DNA of 64,000 nucleotides from Bacillota bacterium (GCA_021820485.1 JAKADO010000005.1:1-64000), one strand, 5' to 3'. Shown: positions 1-8,461, counted from the first letter of the stretch. Numbers and translations are program-made. Notes: generated by a model from the letters alone, not told the origin.

Positions 1-1
1 C

Positions 2-889
2 GGGGGAAACCCGATGGTTCAAGGAATGGTCAAGCGCTATGGCATGCAGATGGGAGCAGCTCGATTTGTCGCTGGGAGCACCCTCCCGGAAGCGATTGAG
101 CGGATTCGGGAGATTAATGGCCGGGGCGTCATGGTCACATTGGACCATCTGGGGGAATCGGTGCGCAACGAGTCTGAGGCGGTGGACGCGAAAGACAGCT
201 ATTTGGCGATGTTGGATGCGATCCATCAATCCGGTGTGAACTCCAATGTGTCCTTGAAACTCACGATGATGGGGCTGGCGTTGAACGAGGAGCTCGGCCG
301 CAAGCATCTCCTCGAAATTGTCGGTCGGGCCGCTGAGACCGATAACTTTGTCCGCATCGACATGGAGGACAGTCCCTACACCGATGTGACGCTGAAGCTG
401 CTGGAGGAGGCTTATGAGGCCTATCCGGGCCATGTGGGCGTGGTGTTGCAGGCCTATCTGTACCGCACCTTGGAGGACCTTCGACGGCTCTCGGTTCCAC
501 CCAAGAACTTTCGCATTGTCAAAGGCGCCTACATGGAGCCAGTCTCGGTGGCGTTCCCCAGCAAGGCGGACGTGGATGAAAATTACCTGCGCCTGGTGCA
601 GGAGTCCTTGAAGCTTGGCAATTATACGGCTATCGGAACGCATGATGAGCAGCTCATCGGCCGCATCCTGAAGTACATTCACGACGAGAATGTGGCACAC
701 GACCGCTTTGAGTTTCAGATGCTCTACGGTGTGAAATTCTCGCTCTTGGAAGGCTTGGCCAAGGAGGGATACCGCACGCGAGTCTACGTCCCCTATGGGC
801 AGGACTGGTACGCCTATTACGTGCGACGCGTCGCGGAGCGGCCCGCCAATCTGCTGTTCTTTGCCCGGGCCCTAATCGACCGTTCGTAG
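2..889 (+). CDS. Proline dehydrogenase, 5' end cut by window edge
   Basis: FAD-dependent oxidation of L-proline to pyrroline-5-carboxylate, the first step of proline breakdown. The frame is open to base 2. The visible residues align to the interior of the roughly 300-residue Firmicute proline dehydrogenases (RFVAG near the start), so a short N-terminal part lies outside the window. The barrel ends in the family signature YYVRRVAERPAN near the C terminus, whose arginines bind the substrate carboxylate, and MLYG precedes it. An internal ATG at 14 is unlikely to be the true start. No terminator is obvious after the stop. Family assignment is secure; the upstream context is not visible. Confidence 0.9.
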   Translation, partial: GGNPMVQGMVKRYGMQMGAARFVAGSTLPEAIERIREINGRGVMVTLDHLGESVRNESEAVDAKDSYLAMLDAIHQSGVNSNVSLKLTMMGLALNEELGRKHLLEIVGRAAETDNFVRIDMEDSPYTDVTLKLLEEAYEAYPGHVGVVLQAYLYRTLEDLRRLSVPPKNFRIVKGAYMEPVSVAFPSKADVDENYLRLVQESLKLGNYTAIGTHDEQLIGRILKYIHDENVAHDRFEFQMLYGVKFSLLEGLAKEGYRTRVYVPYGQDWYAYYVRRVAERPANLLFFARALIDRS

Positions 890-1200
890 GATAAAAAATA
901 TTTTTCATGATGGTAGTTTAGTACGGACATATTTTCAGGGACGGGCTCGAACACCTCTAGAGTGTGCTTTTTGGGCGGAGTGTTCCGTTCCCCGGGGCGC
1001 GAACGAATGGGGGGATTGCGGGATCTGCGATTCCCCCAGCATATTGGGAATTGCCGAAGTTCCACGGAGTGGACTCGATGCAAGAGGTGGACCATCCTAC
1101 ATGTTCTTGGATATGATAGGGGGAAAGAGTCCGCAAAAAGTGGAATCCCTGTTCCGAAGCTGATTCAGCCTATATTGAAGAAATTACTGGAGGGTAACGC
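890..1200. other. 311-bp gap with no supported gene
   Basis: Between proline dehydrogenase and the MarR gene. A short A/T-rich palindrome (AAAAATATTTTT) sits just after the first stop and could be the remnant of a terminator. A 110-codon frame at 962-1294 runs through the gap into the MarR gene but has no ribosome binding site and a low-complexity composition. I found no convincing riboswitch or tRNA. Confidence 0.5.
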
Positions 1201-1644
1201 ATGCCCCAGCGTGACGAAGCCATCGATCGTTTGGATGCCATCTTTTCGCGAATTGGGCGGTTGTCGCGGCGCCGCATGCCGGATGATACGTTGACATTTG
1301 GCCAATTCGCGGTCTTGCGCATGCTGTTTCATCAGGGCCCGATGGCCATGGGGGCCATTGCTGAGAATCTGAGCATTTCCCTCGCCGGGGCGACCGGCAT
1401 CATCGATCGTCTAGTCAACCAAGGGGTGGTGGAACGGACGCGTTCCCGCGAAGATCGCCGGGTGGTTTGGGTGGACCTGAGTGAGGAAGGCCGTGAACGC
1501 ATGAAGCGTTTGCAGGATGAGCGGCACCAGCAGATGCGCGATTTGCTGAAACCCCTGGAAGCGGACGAACTGGAACTCTTGCTGCGGTTGTTGGAACGCG
1601 TCGCCGAAGGTGCCGAACAGGAAAACGGGGCGGCGCAATCCTAG
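1201..1644 (+). CDS. MarR-family transcriptional regulator
   Basis: A 147-residue winged-helix regulator of normal MarR length. Residues about 30-100 form the DNA-binding domain (LTFGQFAVLRML, then a recognition helix around ISLAGATGIIDRLVNQG). The wing is marked by the typical SREDRRVVWVDLSEEG. The C-terminal helix would form the dimer interface. The start is supported by GGAGGG eight bases upstream. It is followed by a strong terminator, so it is probably monocistronic. The ligand and targets cannot be told from sequence; the adjacent proline gene or the NAD-binding gene are possible but unproven targets. Confidence 0.88.
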   Translation: MPQRDEAIDRLDAIFSRIGRLSRRRMPDDTLTFGQFAVLRMLFHQGPMAMGAIAENLSISLAGATGIIDRLVNQGVVERTRSREDRRVVWVDLSEEGRERMKRLQDERHQQMRDLLKPLEADELELLLRLLERVAEGAEQENGAAQS

Positions 1645-1675
1645 TCCGACGTTGCTGATGATGGAATGAAACGTG

Positions 1676-1700
1676 AGCCTCCCGTTTTGGGGGGCTTTTT
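1676..1700 (+). terminator. Rho-independent terminator after the MarR gene
   Basis: Stem AGCCTCCC/GGGGGGCT (one G-T pair) with a GTTTT loop, followed by TTTTT. Confidence 0.85.
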
Positions 1701-1805
1701 GCACGTCCAAGAGCCCTCGTGCCAGGCGCCGGGATCTTCTGCAACAATACTGCAGACTTTCCACCCGTGTTGTCCCTATGCCACAATACAATGGGGGTGG
1801 AAAAA

Positions 1806-2672
1806 GTGAATATAGTGGTGACGGGGGCCAGTGGATATGTTGGGTCAACTGTCCTACGGGCGTTGACTGAGGCTGGCCATGGGGTCAAGGGCATTGCGCG
1901 GCACGCGGACAAATCGGCACCGGCCGGCGTACGCTGGGCATTGGGCGACATTCGTGACATGGATTTGGTGGAACCGTTCCGCGGCGCGGATGCGGTGATC
2001 CACCTAATCGGCATTATCCGTGAAATTCCAGCTCAAAAGGTGACCTTTGAAGCCATGCATGTGGGCAGCACCCAGCGGGTGCTGGCCGCCATGAACACGC
2101 TGGGGATCCCGCGCCTCATCCAGATGTCCGCCCTAGGAACCCGGCCCCGAGCCGTCTCCCAATATCATCGCACCAAATGGGAGGCCGAGCAGTTGGTGCG
2201 GGCCACCTCGCATCTCAAGGCGACCATTCTTCGGCCATCCCTGATCTTTGGGGGACACGCGCCGTTCTTCGACATGCTCGGCAGTCTCGCCAAGCTTCCC
2301 ATGGTGCCGGTCCCGGGCGATGGCAACACACTGTTCCAACCGGTTTATCGGGGGGACGTGGCGGCGCTTATCTGCGCTCTGCTGGAAGACTCCGGCACTG
2401 CGGGAAAGACCATGGAAATTGGCGGCCCGGACCGATACACCCTCAATCAATTGTTTGACTTCATGGGCGCGCAAGCCGGGCGCCCGCATCCGCCGAAAAT
2501 GCATTTGCCGCTTGGGTTTGTGGGGGCGGTCGCACGGCTCAGCAATGTCTTGCCGGTGCCGGTCACGCCGGATCAATTGGCGATGCTGACGGAACCCAAC
2601 ATCACGGATGACGACCAGTGGCATCAATGGGTGGATCAGCCGACCACGCTTGCCTCAGGGCACAAGAAATAA
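1806..2672 (+). CDS. NAD(P)-binding epimerase-like protein (NDUFA9-like atypical SDR)
   Basis: A Rossmann-fold protein of about 288 residues starting with NIVVTGASGYVGSTVL, the GxxGxxG dinucleotide motif. The later HLIGIIRE, KWEAEQLV and LRPSLIFG stretches match the complex I 39-kDa/NDUFA9-like and NmrA-like atypical short-chain dehydrogenases. Many of these bind NADPH without clear catalysis, and the canonical YxxxK is degenerate here. I chose the GTG at 1806, which is preceded by GGGGTGG. An in-frame ATG lies at 1791 and longer starts extend to 1719. The 3' end overlaps the convergent methyltransferase gene by 18 bp. Substrate unknown. Confidence 0.8.
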   Translation: MNIVVTGASGYVGSTVLRALTEAGHGVKGIARHADKSAPAGVRWALGDIRDMDLVEPFRGADAVIHLIGIIREIPAQKVTFEAMHVGSTQRVLAAMNTLGIPRLIQMSALGTRPRAVSQYHRTKWEAEQLVRATSHLKATILRPSLIFGGHAPFFDMLGSLAKLPMVPVPGDGNTLFQPVYRGDVAALICALLEDSGTAGKTMEIGGPDRYTLNQLFDFMGAQAGRPHPPKMHLPLGFVGAVARLSNVLPVPVTPDQLAMLTEPNITDDDQWHQWVDQPTTLASGHKK

Positions 2673-3503
2673 GAGGCGCATAGTGGCGCTGGAAACGTAG
2701 CTGAAGTGTGGAAAGCTGGCACGGTATTCGGACTTGGCGAGAATCCAAGCTTGTTCCGTGATGAGCCCTTGTTGAATCATTTGCGGCACCACGCGGTCAA
2801 TGCGCTCGATGTCGAATTGCACCGTGACGTCCTGCATCTCCATCTGGCCTGCATATACGGATGGATTGAGGGCGACGCCGACGAGGCGGAGGCCAGCCTG
2901 GACGCCAGCCTCGGCCAGCTTGCGACCCACGAAGCGATCGCCTCCAGGGCCCTGCTGATATCGCTGGAAGGCTCCCACTGCTGCTTTCCATGCGGAAGGC
3001 GGTTCCGGGTACTCAATCAGGTAACCGTCGTCCACATCCTCAATGGCGACAAATCCGCCCGGCGCCACATGCGTTTTCACTTGCCGAAAGAACCGGCTCA
3101 GGTCAGGGATGTACTGCGTCACGAAACGCGAGACAACCGCGTTGGCTTCTCCGTTTCCTTCTTCCTCCAACACGTCTGCAACCCGAAAGCGGACGGCGGC
3201 TCCTTGGTCCAACAAGTGATTCAAGCTCTGCGCCATGTCCAAAATAACCGCATCCCGGTCATATCCCACCACGCGACAGCTCTTCAAGGCAGCGATTTCC
3301 TGGGCCATGATGCCGGGGCCGCAGCCCAAGTCGATGACGAGGCCATCAGCCACTGACGGCCAAGATTCAATCCAGGCGCGTCGCGATGCCGCCGTGGCCA
3401 GCGTTTGCAGCAACAGCCACTGATAGTCCGCGGGCGCCGTGGTCCAACTGCGGGAGAGCCATTGATCAAGCCATGAGAGTGCTGGGGGAATTGCTTTTTC
3501 CAT
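2655..3503 (-). CDS. Class I SAM-dependent methyltransferase
   Basis: A 282-residue protein with a clear SAM-binding motif I (VIDLGCGPGIMAQEIA, about residue 56), an acidic residue after strand 2 (GYDRDAV) and a motif IV-like FVAIEDVDDGY. An N-terminal helical region of about 50 residues precedes the methyltransferase fold. It stands alone on the minus strand and its stop lies inside the 3' end of the convergent NAD-binding gene. No good Shine-Dalgarno precedes the ATG, so the start is only probable. Small-molecule O- or C-methylation is likely; the substrate is unknown. Confidence 0.8.
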   Translation of the reverse strand: MEKAIPPALSWLDQWLSRSWTTAPADYQWLLLQTLATAASRRAWIESWPSVADGLVIDLGCGPGIMAQEIAALKSCRVVGYDRDAVILDMAQSLNHLLDQGAAVRFRVADVLEEEGNGEANAVVSRFVTQYIPDLSRFFRQVKTHVAPGGFVAIEDVDDGYLIEYPEPPSAWKAAVGAFQRYQQGPGGDRFVGRKLAEAGVQAGLRLVGVALNPSVYAGQMEMQDVTVQFDIERIDRVVPQMIQQGLITEQAWILAKSEYRASFPHFSYVSSATMRLLFLVP

Positions 3504-3592
3504 AGGCTGATCATACCGATTTTTTGCTTTCTAGGCGAGTTTTGACAACCATTCACGGGCCACTTCTTTACACCAAAAAAGTGTCCGGGTTA

Positions 3593-3598
3593 TACAAT
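3593..3598 (+). promoter_or_regulatory. Probable -10 element (TACAAT)
   Basis: TACAAT within TTATACAATAG about 70 bp upstream of the zinc-finger-like gene. The usual -35 position is weak, but a perfect TTGACA lies further up at 3542. Confidence 0.35.
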
Positions 3599-3670
3599 AG
3601 GGAAAAAGGAGGTGGATAGGGACGCTCCAAGGGCCCAGATGACGAATCGATAGTAACGGAGGAGGCCATT

Positions 3671-4090
3671 ATGAAGAACCAACTGATGACCTATTACTTG
3701 CGCCGGTTTGTCAACAGCATTGTGGAGTCCACCTTAACCAGTCCCAGTTTGGCTGAAATGGTCCATCACCACCTGTCGGTCGAGTGGACCCGCCAGCAGT
3801 ACCCTCCCTACCAAGCATGGTATCAGGTCTATGACGAGGACGAATCCTACTTGGAACTTGCCGTGACCGACGCCTGCGGCTATGAGGACGCGGTTTACAT
3901 GCGCGGCTTGGCGCTCTTGAAAATTGGCGTCAATGGGGCTTTGGTGTCGCCCGACGACGAGTCATATGCCGCTCAAACCTTTGAGGGGCGGCCATTTCGT
4001 ACCTGCCGGAAGTGTCACATTTCGTTTTCCCGTTGGCTGGACTTCTATGGACATGTTAAGATGAGCCACTGGGAGTTGGACGCCATGTAG
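3671..4090 (+). CDS. Small protein with C-terminal C2H2-type zinc-finger motif
   Basis: A 139-residue protein I do not recognise as a named family. The N-terminal two thirds is acidic and aromatic-rich. The C terminus has CRKC, then 12 residues, then H-x4-H (CRKCHISF...GHVKMSH), the spacing of a single C2H2 zinc finger. Such fingers are uncommon in bacteria and suggest nucleic-acid or protein binding. The start has a strong GGAGGAGG seven bases upstream. It lies just upstream of the ribosomal protein operon promoter and ends before it, so it is a separate unit. Function not assigned. Confidence 0.7.
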   Translation: MKNQLMTYYLRRFVNSIVESTLTSPSLAEMVHHHLSVEWTRQQYPPYQAWYQVYDEDESYLELAVTDACGYEDAVYMRGLALLKIGVNGALVSPDDESYAAQTFEGRPFRTCRKCHISFSRWLDFYGHVKMSHWELDAM

Positions 4091-4120
4091 TGGAGGGATG
4101 GGTTGGGATCTATCCTATTC

Positions 4121-4149
4121 TTGACACGCTTGGCTGAAACCGCTAGAAT
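4121..4149 (+). promoter_or_regulatory. Sigma-A promoter of rplM-rpsI
   Basis: TTGACA (4121-4126), a 17-bp spacer and TAGAAT (4144-4149): nearly perfect consensus. Confidence 0.85.
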
Positions 4150-4162
4150 GTTTATGTTTGGT

Positions 4163-4182
4163 TGTCGGAAGAGTGGCCGACA
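4163..4182 (+). promoter_or_regulatory. Hairpin in the rplM leader, possible L13 autoregulatory element
   Basis: The short 5' leader holds TGTCGG/CCGACA around an 8-base loop, followed by the GGGAGGG ribosome binding site. Firmicutes have a known L13 leader that binds the protein and represses its own operon. Position and size fit, but I cannot test it against the family model here. Confidence 0.45.
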
Positions 4183-4208
4183 CGTTATTTTGGGAGGGAA
4201 ATTCACGC

Positions 4209-4643
4209 ATGTCCACGTATATGGCTCGTCCTGCTGAGGTGACACGCAAGTGGTATGTTATTGACGCGGCGGGATTGCCTTTGGGCCGAGTAGCCACGGC
4301 GGCGGCCATGCTTCTTCGTGGAAAACACAAGCCGATTTATACGCCGCATATTGATACCGGTGATTATGTAATCATCGTGAATGCGGATAAAGCCGTGTTG
4401 ACCGGTCGGAAGCTTGACCAAAAGATTTATTTCCGTCATTCGGGGTACGAAGGTGGCCTGAAGCGTACCGTGTATCGCCAGTTGATGGCTAAAAAGCCGG
4501 AGTTTGCTGTTGAGAAAGCGGTGCGAGGCATGTTGCCGCACAACCGTTTGGGTCGCGCAATGTTCAAGAAGCTTAAGGTGTACCGCGGATCTGAGCACCC
4601 GCATTCAGCCCAACTACCGGAAGCATGGGAGGTTATTGGCTAA
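4209..4643 (+). CDS. rplM: 50S ribosomal protein L13
   Basis: A large-subunit ribosomal protein of 144 residues, the usual length. The sequence shows the L13 core: [17 protein letters not shown] near the start, the [11 protein letters not shown] block and the [20 protein letters not shown] signature. The ATG at 4209 is chosen because GGGAGGG precedes it and the family begins with MSTYMA; an earlier in-frame start would add 17 unrelated residues. It is the first gene of a two-gene operon with rpsI, the conserved bacterial arrangement, and its stop overlaps the rpsI start by one base (TAATG). Confidence 0.98.
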   Translation: MSTYMARPAEVTRKWYVIDAAGLPLGRVATAAAMLLRGKHKPIYTPHIDTGDYVIIVNADKAVLTGRKLDQKIYFRHSGYEGGLKRTVYRQLMAKKPEFAVEKAVRGMLPHNRLGRAMFKKLKVYRGSEHPHSAQLPEAWEVIG

Positions 4644-5035
4644 TGGCAGTAGCGCAGTTCTGGGGTACCGGTCGTCGCAAGAACGCTGTGGCCCGGGTTC
4701 GGTTGGTTCCCGGCACCGGCCGCATTGTGATCAATGGCCGCGAGTTTGAAGATTACTTTTCCGTGTTGACGCTTCGGACGGCGATTTTGAGCCCGCTGAA
4801 GACGGCTGATGTTGAAGGTCGCTTCGATGTGCTGGTGCGCGTCGAAGGGGGCGGCATGGCAGGTCAAGCTGGTGCGGTTCGCCACGGCATTGCCCGGGCG
4901 CTCTTGGGAGTTGACCCCAACTTCCGGACGCCGTTGAAGCAGCGTGGGTTTTTGACCCGTGACGCGCGAGTGAAGGAGCGTCGCAAGTACGGGTTGAAGA
5001 AAGCCCGCAAGGCGCCCCAATTCTCCAAGCGTTAA
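4643..5035 (+). CDS. rpsI: 30S ribosomal protein S9
   Basis: A small-subunit protein of 130 residues. It opens with the typical [20 protein letters not shown], has the glycine-rich [19 protein letters not shown] block and ends in the basic tail KAPQFSKR that reaches the P-site tRNA. The start overlaps the rplM stop (TAATG), indicating translational coupling. A good terminator follows directly. Canonical in every respect. Confidence 0.98.
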   Translation: MAVAQFWGTGRRKNAVARVRLVPGTGRIVINGREFEDYFSVLTLRTAILSPLKTADVEGRFDVLVRVEGGGMAGQAGAVRHGIARALLGVDPNFRTPLKQRGFLTRDARVKERRKYGLKKARKAPQFSKR

Positions 5036-5042
5036 CGAGATT

Positions 5043-5064
5043 AGCCCCGCAAGGGGCTTTTTTT
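5043..5064 (+). terminator. Rho-independent terminator of rplM-rpsI
   Basis: AGCCCC-GCAA-GGGGCT stem-loop followed by seven T. Confidence 0.93.
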
Positions 5065-5086
5065 GTGGGCTTTCGACGGGATGGTG

Positions 5087-6343
5087 TCAGGATAGCGGGA
5101 CTTGGATCTTGTCGGACCGCACCAGGTTCCAGAGGTCTTCCAGTGCGCCGGGTTGCCCCGATTTGGCGGCCATGACCTGATATTCGAGCGCGAGGGCGGC
5201 ATTGTCCGGGTCGTGTTGCACCGCCGCGGCGAGGTCATGGAGTGCATCGTGGGCCGTGGCGGCATACGTGGCGCGGAGGCGATAGGCGTCCGCCTTGACA
5301 GGATTCAGCAGCGCGCTGTCGGGAGCTGCTAAGGCGAGCTCCTGATACCGACGGCCCCACACTGGATTATGCGCTTGGCGCGCGGACTGCAACCCCAGTT
5401 GCAGCGCAAGGGCCACATCGGATGGGTCAGCGGGATGATCCTGAAAATAGGAGAGGCTCTCCTGCACCAGCCCATCCGCGTCTTCCCAGCGCTTCAGCTT
5501 GAGGCAGCTTTCGGCGGCGTCAAGACTGAGGCGGGCACGAAGTCCGGAATGGGGGAGACCTCCTAACCGTGGCTGCGTGTTGGTCATGAGAATCCCGGCC
5601 TCTTCCAGGTGTCCCAATGCGATGCCCGCGCGTATTCGGCGCAAATCCAACTCGACTGCCCGTTTGGGGTCGGTGCCTGCGAGACGGCGAGCCTCGTCGT
5701 AAAGGTCCTTTGCCGACACCCACTGTTCCAGCCCGGCACAGAAGTCGCCAAAGGTTTCGAGTGCCATCGCCGCTACCTGCTGGTGATCGGTCAAGGTGCG
5801 CGCCACGTCCACACTCTGGTGGAAATAGGCGACAGCGTCGTGGAACCGGCCGGCATGGGAGGTGGCGCGCCCCAAGGCGGAGGCGGTCTCCACCACCTGG
5901 ACGGGAGACTCGGAGACGTGCAGTGCGCCCAACGCGTCCTTCAGAAGTTGTTCCGCTGCTGCGTAATGGCCGCGGCTCAGCTCCAACTGCCCGGAGGTGG
6001 CTTGGATTTTGGCCAGAATGTCGTCGCGCCCCATGCGTTCGGCCAACAATCGGGCTTCGCGCAGACCAACGGCCGCTTCCTCCAGACGACCGCTGCTCCA
6101 CAAAGCCTCCGAGGCCTTGAGCAGCACGTCCACTGTGCGTAGATCGTCATCATTGTCGAGGAAGTAGCCTAATGGTTTTCCGAGCCGATCCGCCATAATC
6201 TTGAGGGCTTTGCGGGAGGGTCGGATCCGTCCCAGTTCAACCTGGCTGACATAGCTCTTAGTTAGTTCGTGGCCGGCCAACTGTTCCTGAGTCAAGCCAA
6301 GTTTTTTGCGCAAGTCGCGGATTTTATCTCCGACCACGGGCAT
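5087..6343 (-). CDS. XRE-family regulator with tetratricopeptide repeats
   Basis: A 418-residue cytoplasmic regulator. Residues about 8-60 are a Cro/CI helix-turn-helix (IRDLRKKLGLTQEQLAG, SYVSQVELGRIRPSRKAL). The rest is a run of helical TPR-like repeats (for example AVGLREARLLAERMG, DAVAYFHQSVDVARTL). This HTH-plus-TPR layout is that of the RRNPP peptide-responsive regulators and of other TPR regulators. Unlike the similar protein at 41042-42292, no small exported peptide follows: only the rpsI terminator lies downstream. The start has AGGAGGG six bases upstream. It is divergent from the cca-like gene. Confidence 0.85.
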   Translation of the reverse strand: MPVVGDKIRDLRKKLGLTQEQLAGHELTKSYVSQVELGRIRPSRKALKIMADRLGKPLGYFLDNDDDLRTVDVLLKASEALWSSGRLEEAAVGLREARLLAERMGRDDILAKIQATSGQLELSRGHYAAAEQLLKDALGALHVSESPVQVVETASALGRATSHAGRFHDAVAYFHQSVDVARTLTDHQQVAAMALETFGDFCAGLEQWVSAKDLYDEARRLAGTDPKRAVELDLRRIRAGIALGHLEEAGILMTNTQPRLGGLPHSGLRARLSLDAAESCLKLKRWEDADGLVQESLSYFQDHPADPSDVALALQLGLQSARQAHNPVWGRRYQELALAAPDSALLNPVKADAYRLRATYAATAHDALHDLAAAVQHDPDNAALALEYQVMAAKSGQPGALEDLWNLVRSDKIQVPLS

Positions 6344-6407
6344 CCCTCCTAATTAAAATGTATCATAAGTAAAATGCAATTTGACAGTAATGGGCGGGGC
6401 GAATGAC

Positions 6408-7580
6408 GTGAACGACATTGAGATTTTGAAGGCCCAAATCCGGCAAATGCCGTTGCCCCCCGCCGTCCGAGATGCCATGGCGGTCATTCGCCGCGCGGGT
6501 GGGGAAGCCTATGTGGTGGGTGGAGCCATCCGCGACTGGGTCTGGGATCGAGACCGATTTCAGTCCGGCGATGTGGATTGGGACTTGGCAGCCAACCTCC
6601 CGCCGCAAGACCTCCGCAACTTGCGCCGTCGGGTGCATCCCGGCGAGCGATTCGGCACGTTTGATTTTGGACCCCGGGTCGAAGTCACGACGATGCGCAA
6701 GGAGGGTGGCTATGACGATGCGCGCCACCCCGGCCGGGTCGAGCCCATCGCGGGGATTAAAGAGGATTTGGGGCGCCGAGACTTTACCGTCAATGCGATC
6801 GCTGTGGACGGGGAGCGCGTGGTGGCGGAGAGCGACCTAGCCTTGTTGGACCTGGCGGCGCGGTGCTTGCGGGCGGTTGGCGACCCGACCGAGCGCTTTC
6901 GCGAAGATCCCCTTCGGATTCTCCGCCTGGCGCGGTTTCGCGGCCGGTTTGGGGCGTTCGTGGAGCCCGAAACGGCGGGAGCCGCGCGCGATGAAGTGAC
7001 CCTCACCCGTCTGGTGAGTCGAGAGAGGCGGCTGGCGGAATTTTACGGGTTCCTCGAGGCGCCCATGGAGCGGTGGTCTTGGTGGTGCGAGGCAGGTTTG
7101 GCATGGGCGCTCGAATGGCCTTTGCCGCGCACGGGAGGCTCCAGCACGCTCTTTTTACGTCCGCCTCGCCATAGAGCAGCGCGTCTTCTCGCCTTGGCGT
7201 ATCTCTCCTACGACCGGATCGAATTTCTGGGCGAATGGGCCCGGCAATGGCCGCTCCAGCGCCTTGAAAGGCAAGCCATCGACGAGGTGGCGCGAGTAAG
7301 CCCAGTCCCCGATGCGGACCGCTGGATGGACCGTGCCGCCGATTGGGATGAGCGCCATCGTTGGATTTTTGCCGAGTTGGCTGAGGCTTTCGGACGGACT
7401 CCGACGCCGCTTGAACCGCTCGCACTCACGGCTCATGACCTCATGACCCGCTGGGGTCTTCAAGGTCCCGAACTGGGCGCCGCCCTTCGCCACCTCCGCG
7501 CCCTGCAGCGTATGCGCCCCGACATCAACCAGCAGGACCAGCTGGATGCCGCCATGAGAGCGTGGCTTCAGGATCGTTAG
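6408..7580 (+). CDS. cca: CCA-adding enzyme / poly(A) polymerase family nucleotidyltransferase
   Basis: Class II tRNA nucleotidyltransferase that builds or repairs the 3' CCA end. The head domain has YVVGGAIRDW and GDVDWDLA, the metal-binding DxD, followed by GRRDFTVNAIA. The neck has DPTERFREDPLRILRLARF, a family hallmark. A divergent helical tail follows; total about 390 residues. The start is uncertain: GTG at 6408 has GGCGGGGC upstream, and ATG 6390 and TTG 6381 are in frame. Firmicute relatives can be either CCA- or poly(A)-type, and the sequence alone does not fully separate them; with one copy seen, CCA addition is likely. Confidence 0.88.
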   Translation: MNDIEILKAQIRQMPLPPAVRDAMAVIRRAGGEAYVVGGAIRDWVWDRDRFQSGDVDWDLAANLPPQDLRNLRRRVHPGERFGTFDFGPRVEVTTMRKEGGYDDARHPGRVEPIAGIKEDLGRRDFTVNAIAVDGERVVAESDLALLDLAARCLRAVGDPTERFREDPLRILRLARFRGRFGAFVEPETAGAARDEVTLTRLVSRERRLAEFYGFLEAPMERWSWWCEAGLAWALEWPLPRTGGSSTLFLRPPRHRAARLLALAYLSYDRIEFLGEWARQWPLQRLERQAIDEVARVSPVPDADRWMDRAADWDERHRWIFAELAEAFGRTPTPLEPLALTAHDLMTRWGLQGPELGAALRHLRALQRMRPDINQQDQLDAAMRAWLQDR

Positions 7581-7636
7581 CGCTTCCGGCATGATCTGAC
7601 TGTCGGCGGAATACCCCTCAAATAGGACAAAGGGGG

Positions 7637-8398
7637 ATGCGTATGGTCCAGAGGGGTGCCTGGTGGGGGCGGTTGTTGGCCATTTTTGCAGTGGCGCTGT
7701 TGATGGGCGGATTCATATTGTCTGGCCGGGCCGGCGGTCAGGCGACGAAGCCGCAAGGGCAAGGACTGCCGCCTATGGTCGGCGATCTCTTGCGGGGGCG
7801 CACGGTGATCATTGATCCCGGCCATGGGGGATATGATCCCGGGGCACGCGGCCGGCAGGTCACCGAGGCTGAATTGAATCTGGCCATTGCGTTGAAACTC
7901 CGCAAATGGTTTCAGTTGGCGGGCGCCCACGTGTTGATGACCTGGTCCAAACCATCCCAGATTGCCAGCAACCGCAAGTACCGTGTGCAGCAGCGCCTGA
8001 CATGGATCAACCAGCACAAGGCCGACATTTTGATTGACATTCACTGCAACTCGGGAGCGTCCAGCTATCATGGCCCGCAAACCTTCTATTGGGAAGGGGC
8101 GGCGAGCTATCACTTGGCCAGCGATGTGCAGCAGGAGCTTCAGTATTTCACGGGAACCTCACGGGGCGTGAAACGCATCAATCAATACGTGCTGCGCTAC
8201 GCCAAGATGCCCGCCATCAATGTGGAAGTGGGCTTCATCACCAATGGACGCGAAGAACAAAAGCTCCTGAATCCCACGTATGAAGAGGACCTGACATGGT
8301 ACATTTTTATTGGCACGGAGCGGTGGCTGGTCAAGGGACGCTGGCCGGCCGAACTCCTCGAGGCTCCGCCGCCGACCGATCTCTTGGTGCGCGATTGA
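7637..8398 (+). CDS. N-acetylmuramoyl-L-alanine amidase (Amidase_3), CwlD-like
   Basis: A zinc amidase that cuts the peptide from muramic acid in peptidoglycan. A single N-terminal hydrophobic segment (about residues 13-30) would anchor or export it. The catalytic domain shows TVIIDPGHGGYDPGA (first zinc histidine), AELNLAIALKL (glutamate), DIHCNS (histidine) and NVEVGFITN (catalytic glutamate). Length (253) and simple layout fit CwlD, which makes muramic-delta-lactam in spore cortex, but a vegetative hydrolase is not excluded. The start ATG is preceded by AAAGGGGG. Confidence 0.82.
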   Translation: MRMVQRGAWWGRLLAIFAVALLMGGFILSGRAGGQATKPQGQGLPPMVGDLLRGRTVIIDPGHGGYDPGARGRQVTEAELNLAIALKLRKWFQLAGAHVLMTWSKPSQIASNRKYRVQQRLTWINQHKADILIDIHCNSGASSYHGPQTFYWEGAASYHLASDVQQELQYFTGTSRGVKRINQYVLRYAKMPAINVEVGFITNGREEQKLLNPTYEEDLTWYIFIGTERWLVKGRWPAELLEAPPPTDLLVRD

Positions 8399-8421
8399 CC
8401 CCAGGGCAATATCACTGTCAC

Positions 8422-8450
8422 TTCCGGTTATAATGGTGTCAGAACCGGAA
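8422..8450 (+). promoter_or_regulatory. Dyad around the -10 box of the arginase promoter
   Basis: TTCCGGTT (8422-8429) and AACCGGAA (8443-8450) form a perfect 8-bp inverted repeat spaced by 13 bases. TATAAT (8429-8434) lies at its inner left edge. It could be an operator or a leader hairpin next to the AGGAG ribosome binding site. Confidence 0.5.
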
Positions 8451-8461
8451 AGGAGTGCGTT

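Noticed and set aside
962-1294. 110-codon frame between proline dehydrogenase and MarR
   Set aside because: No ribosome binding site and its end overlaps the MarR gene in another frame.
3497-3505. Extra copy of the TTTCCATAG arm at the methyltransferase start
   Set aside because: The partner arm CTATAGAAA at 22-bp spacing is missing, and the match includes the start codon, so it is likely chance.
5041-5265. Small peptide partner for the XRE-TPR regulator at 5087-6343
   Set aside because: Only the rpsI terminator and a shadow frame lie downstream; no exported small frame with a ribosome binding site.
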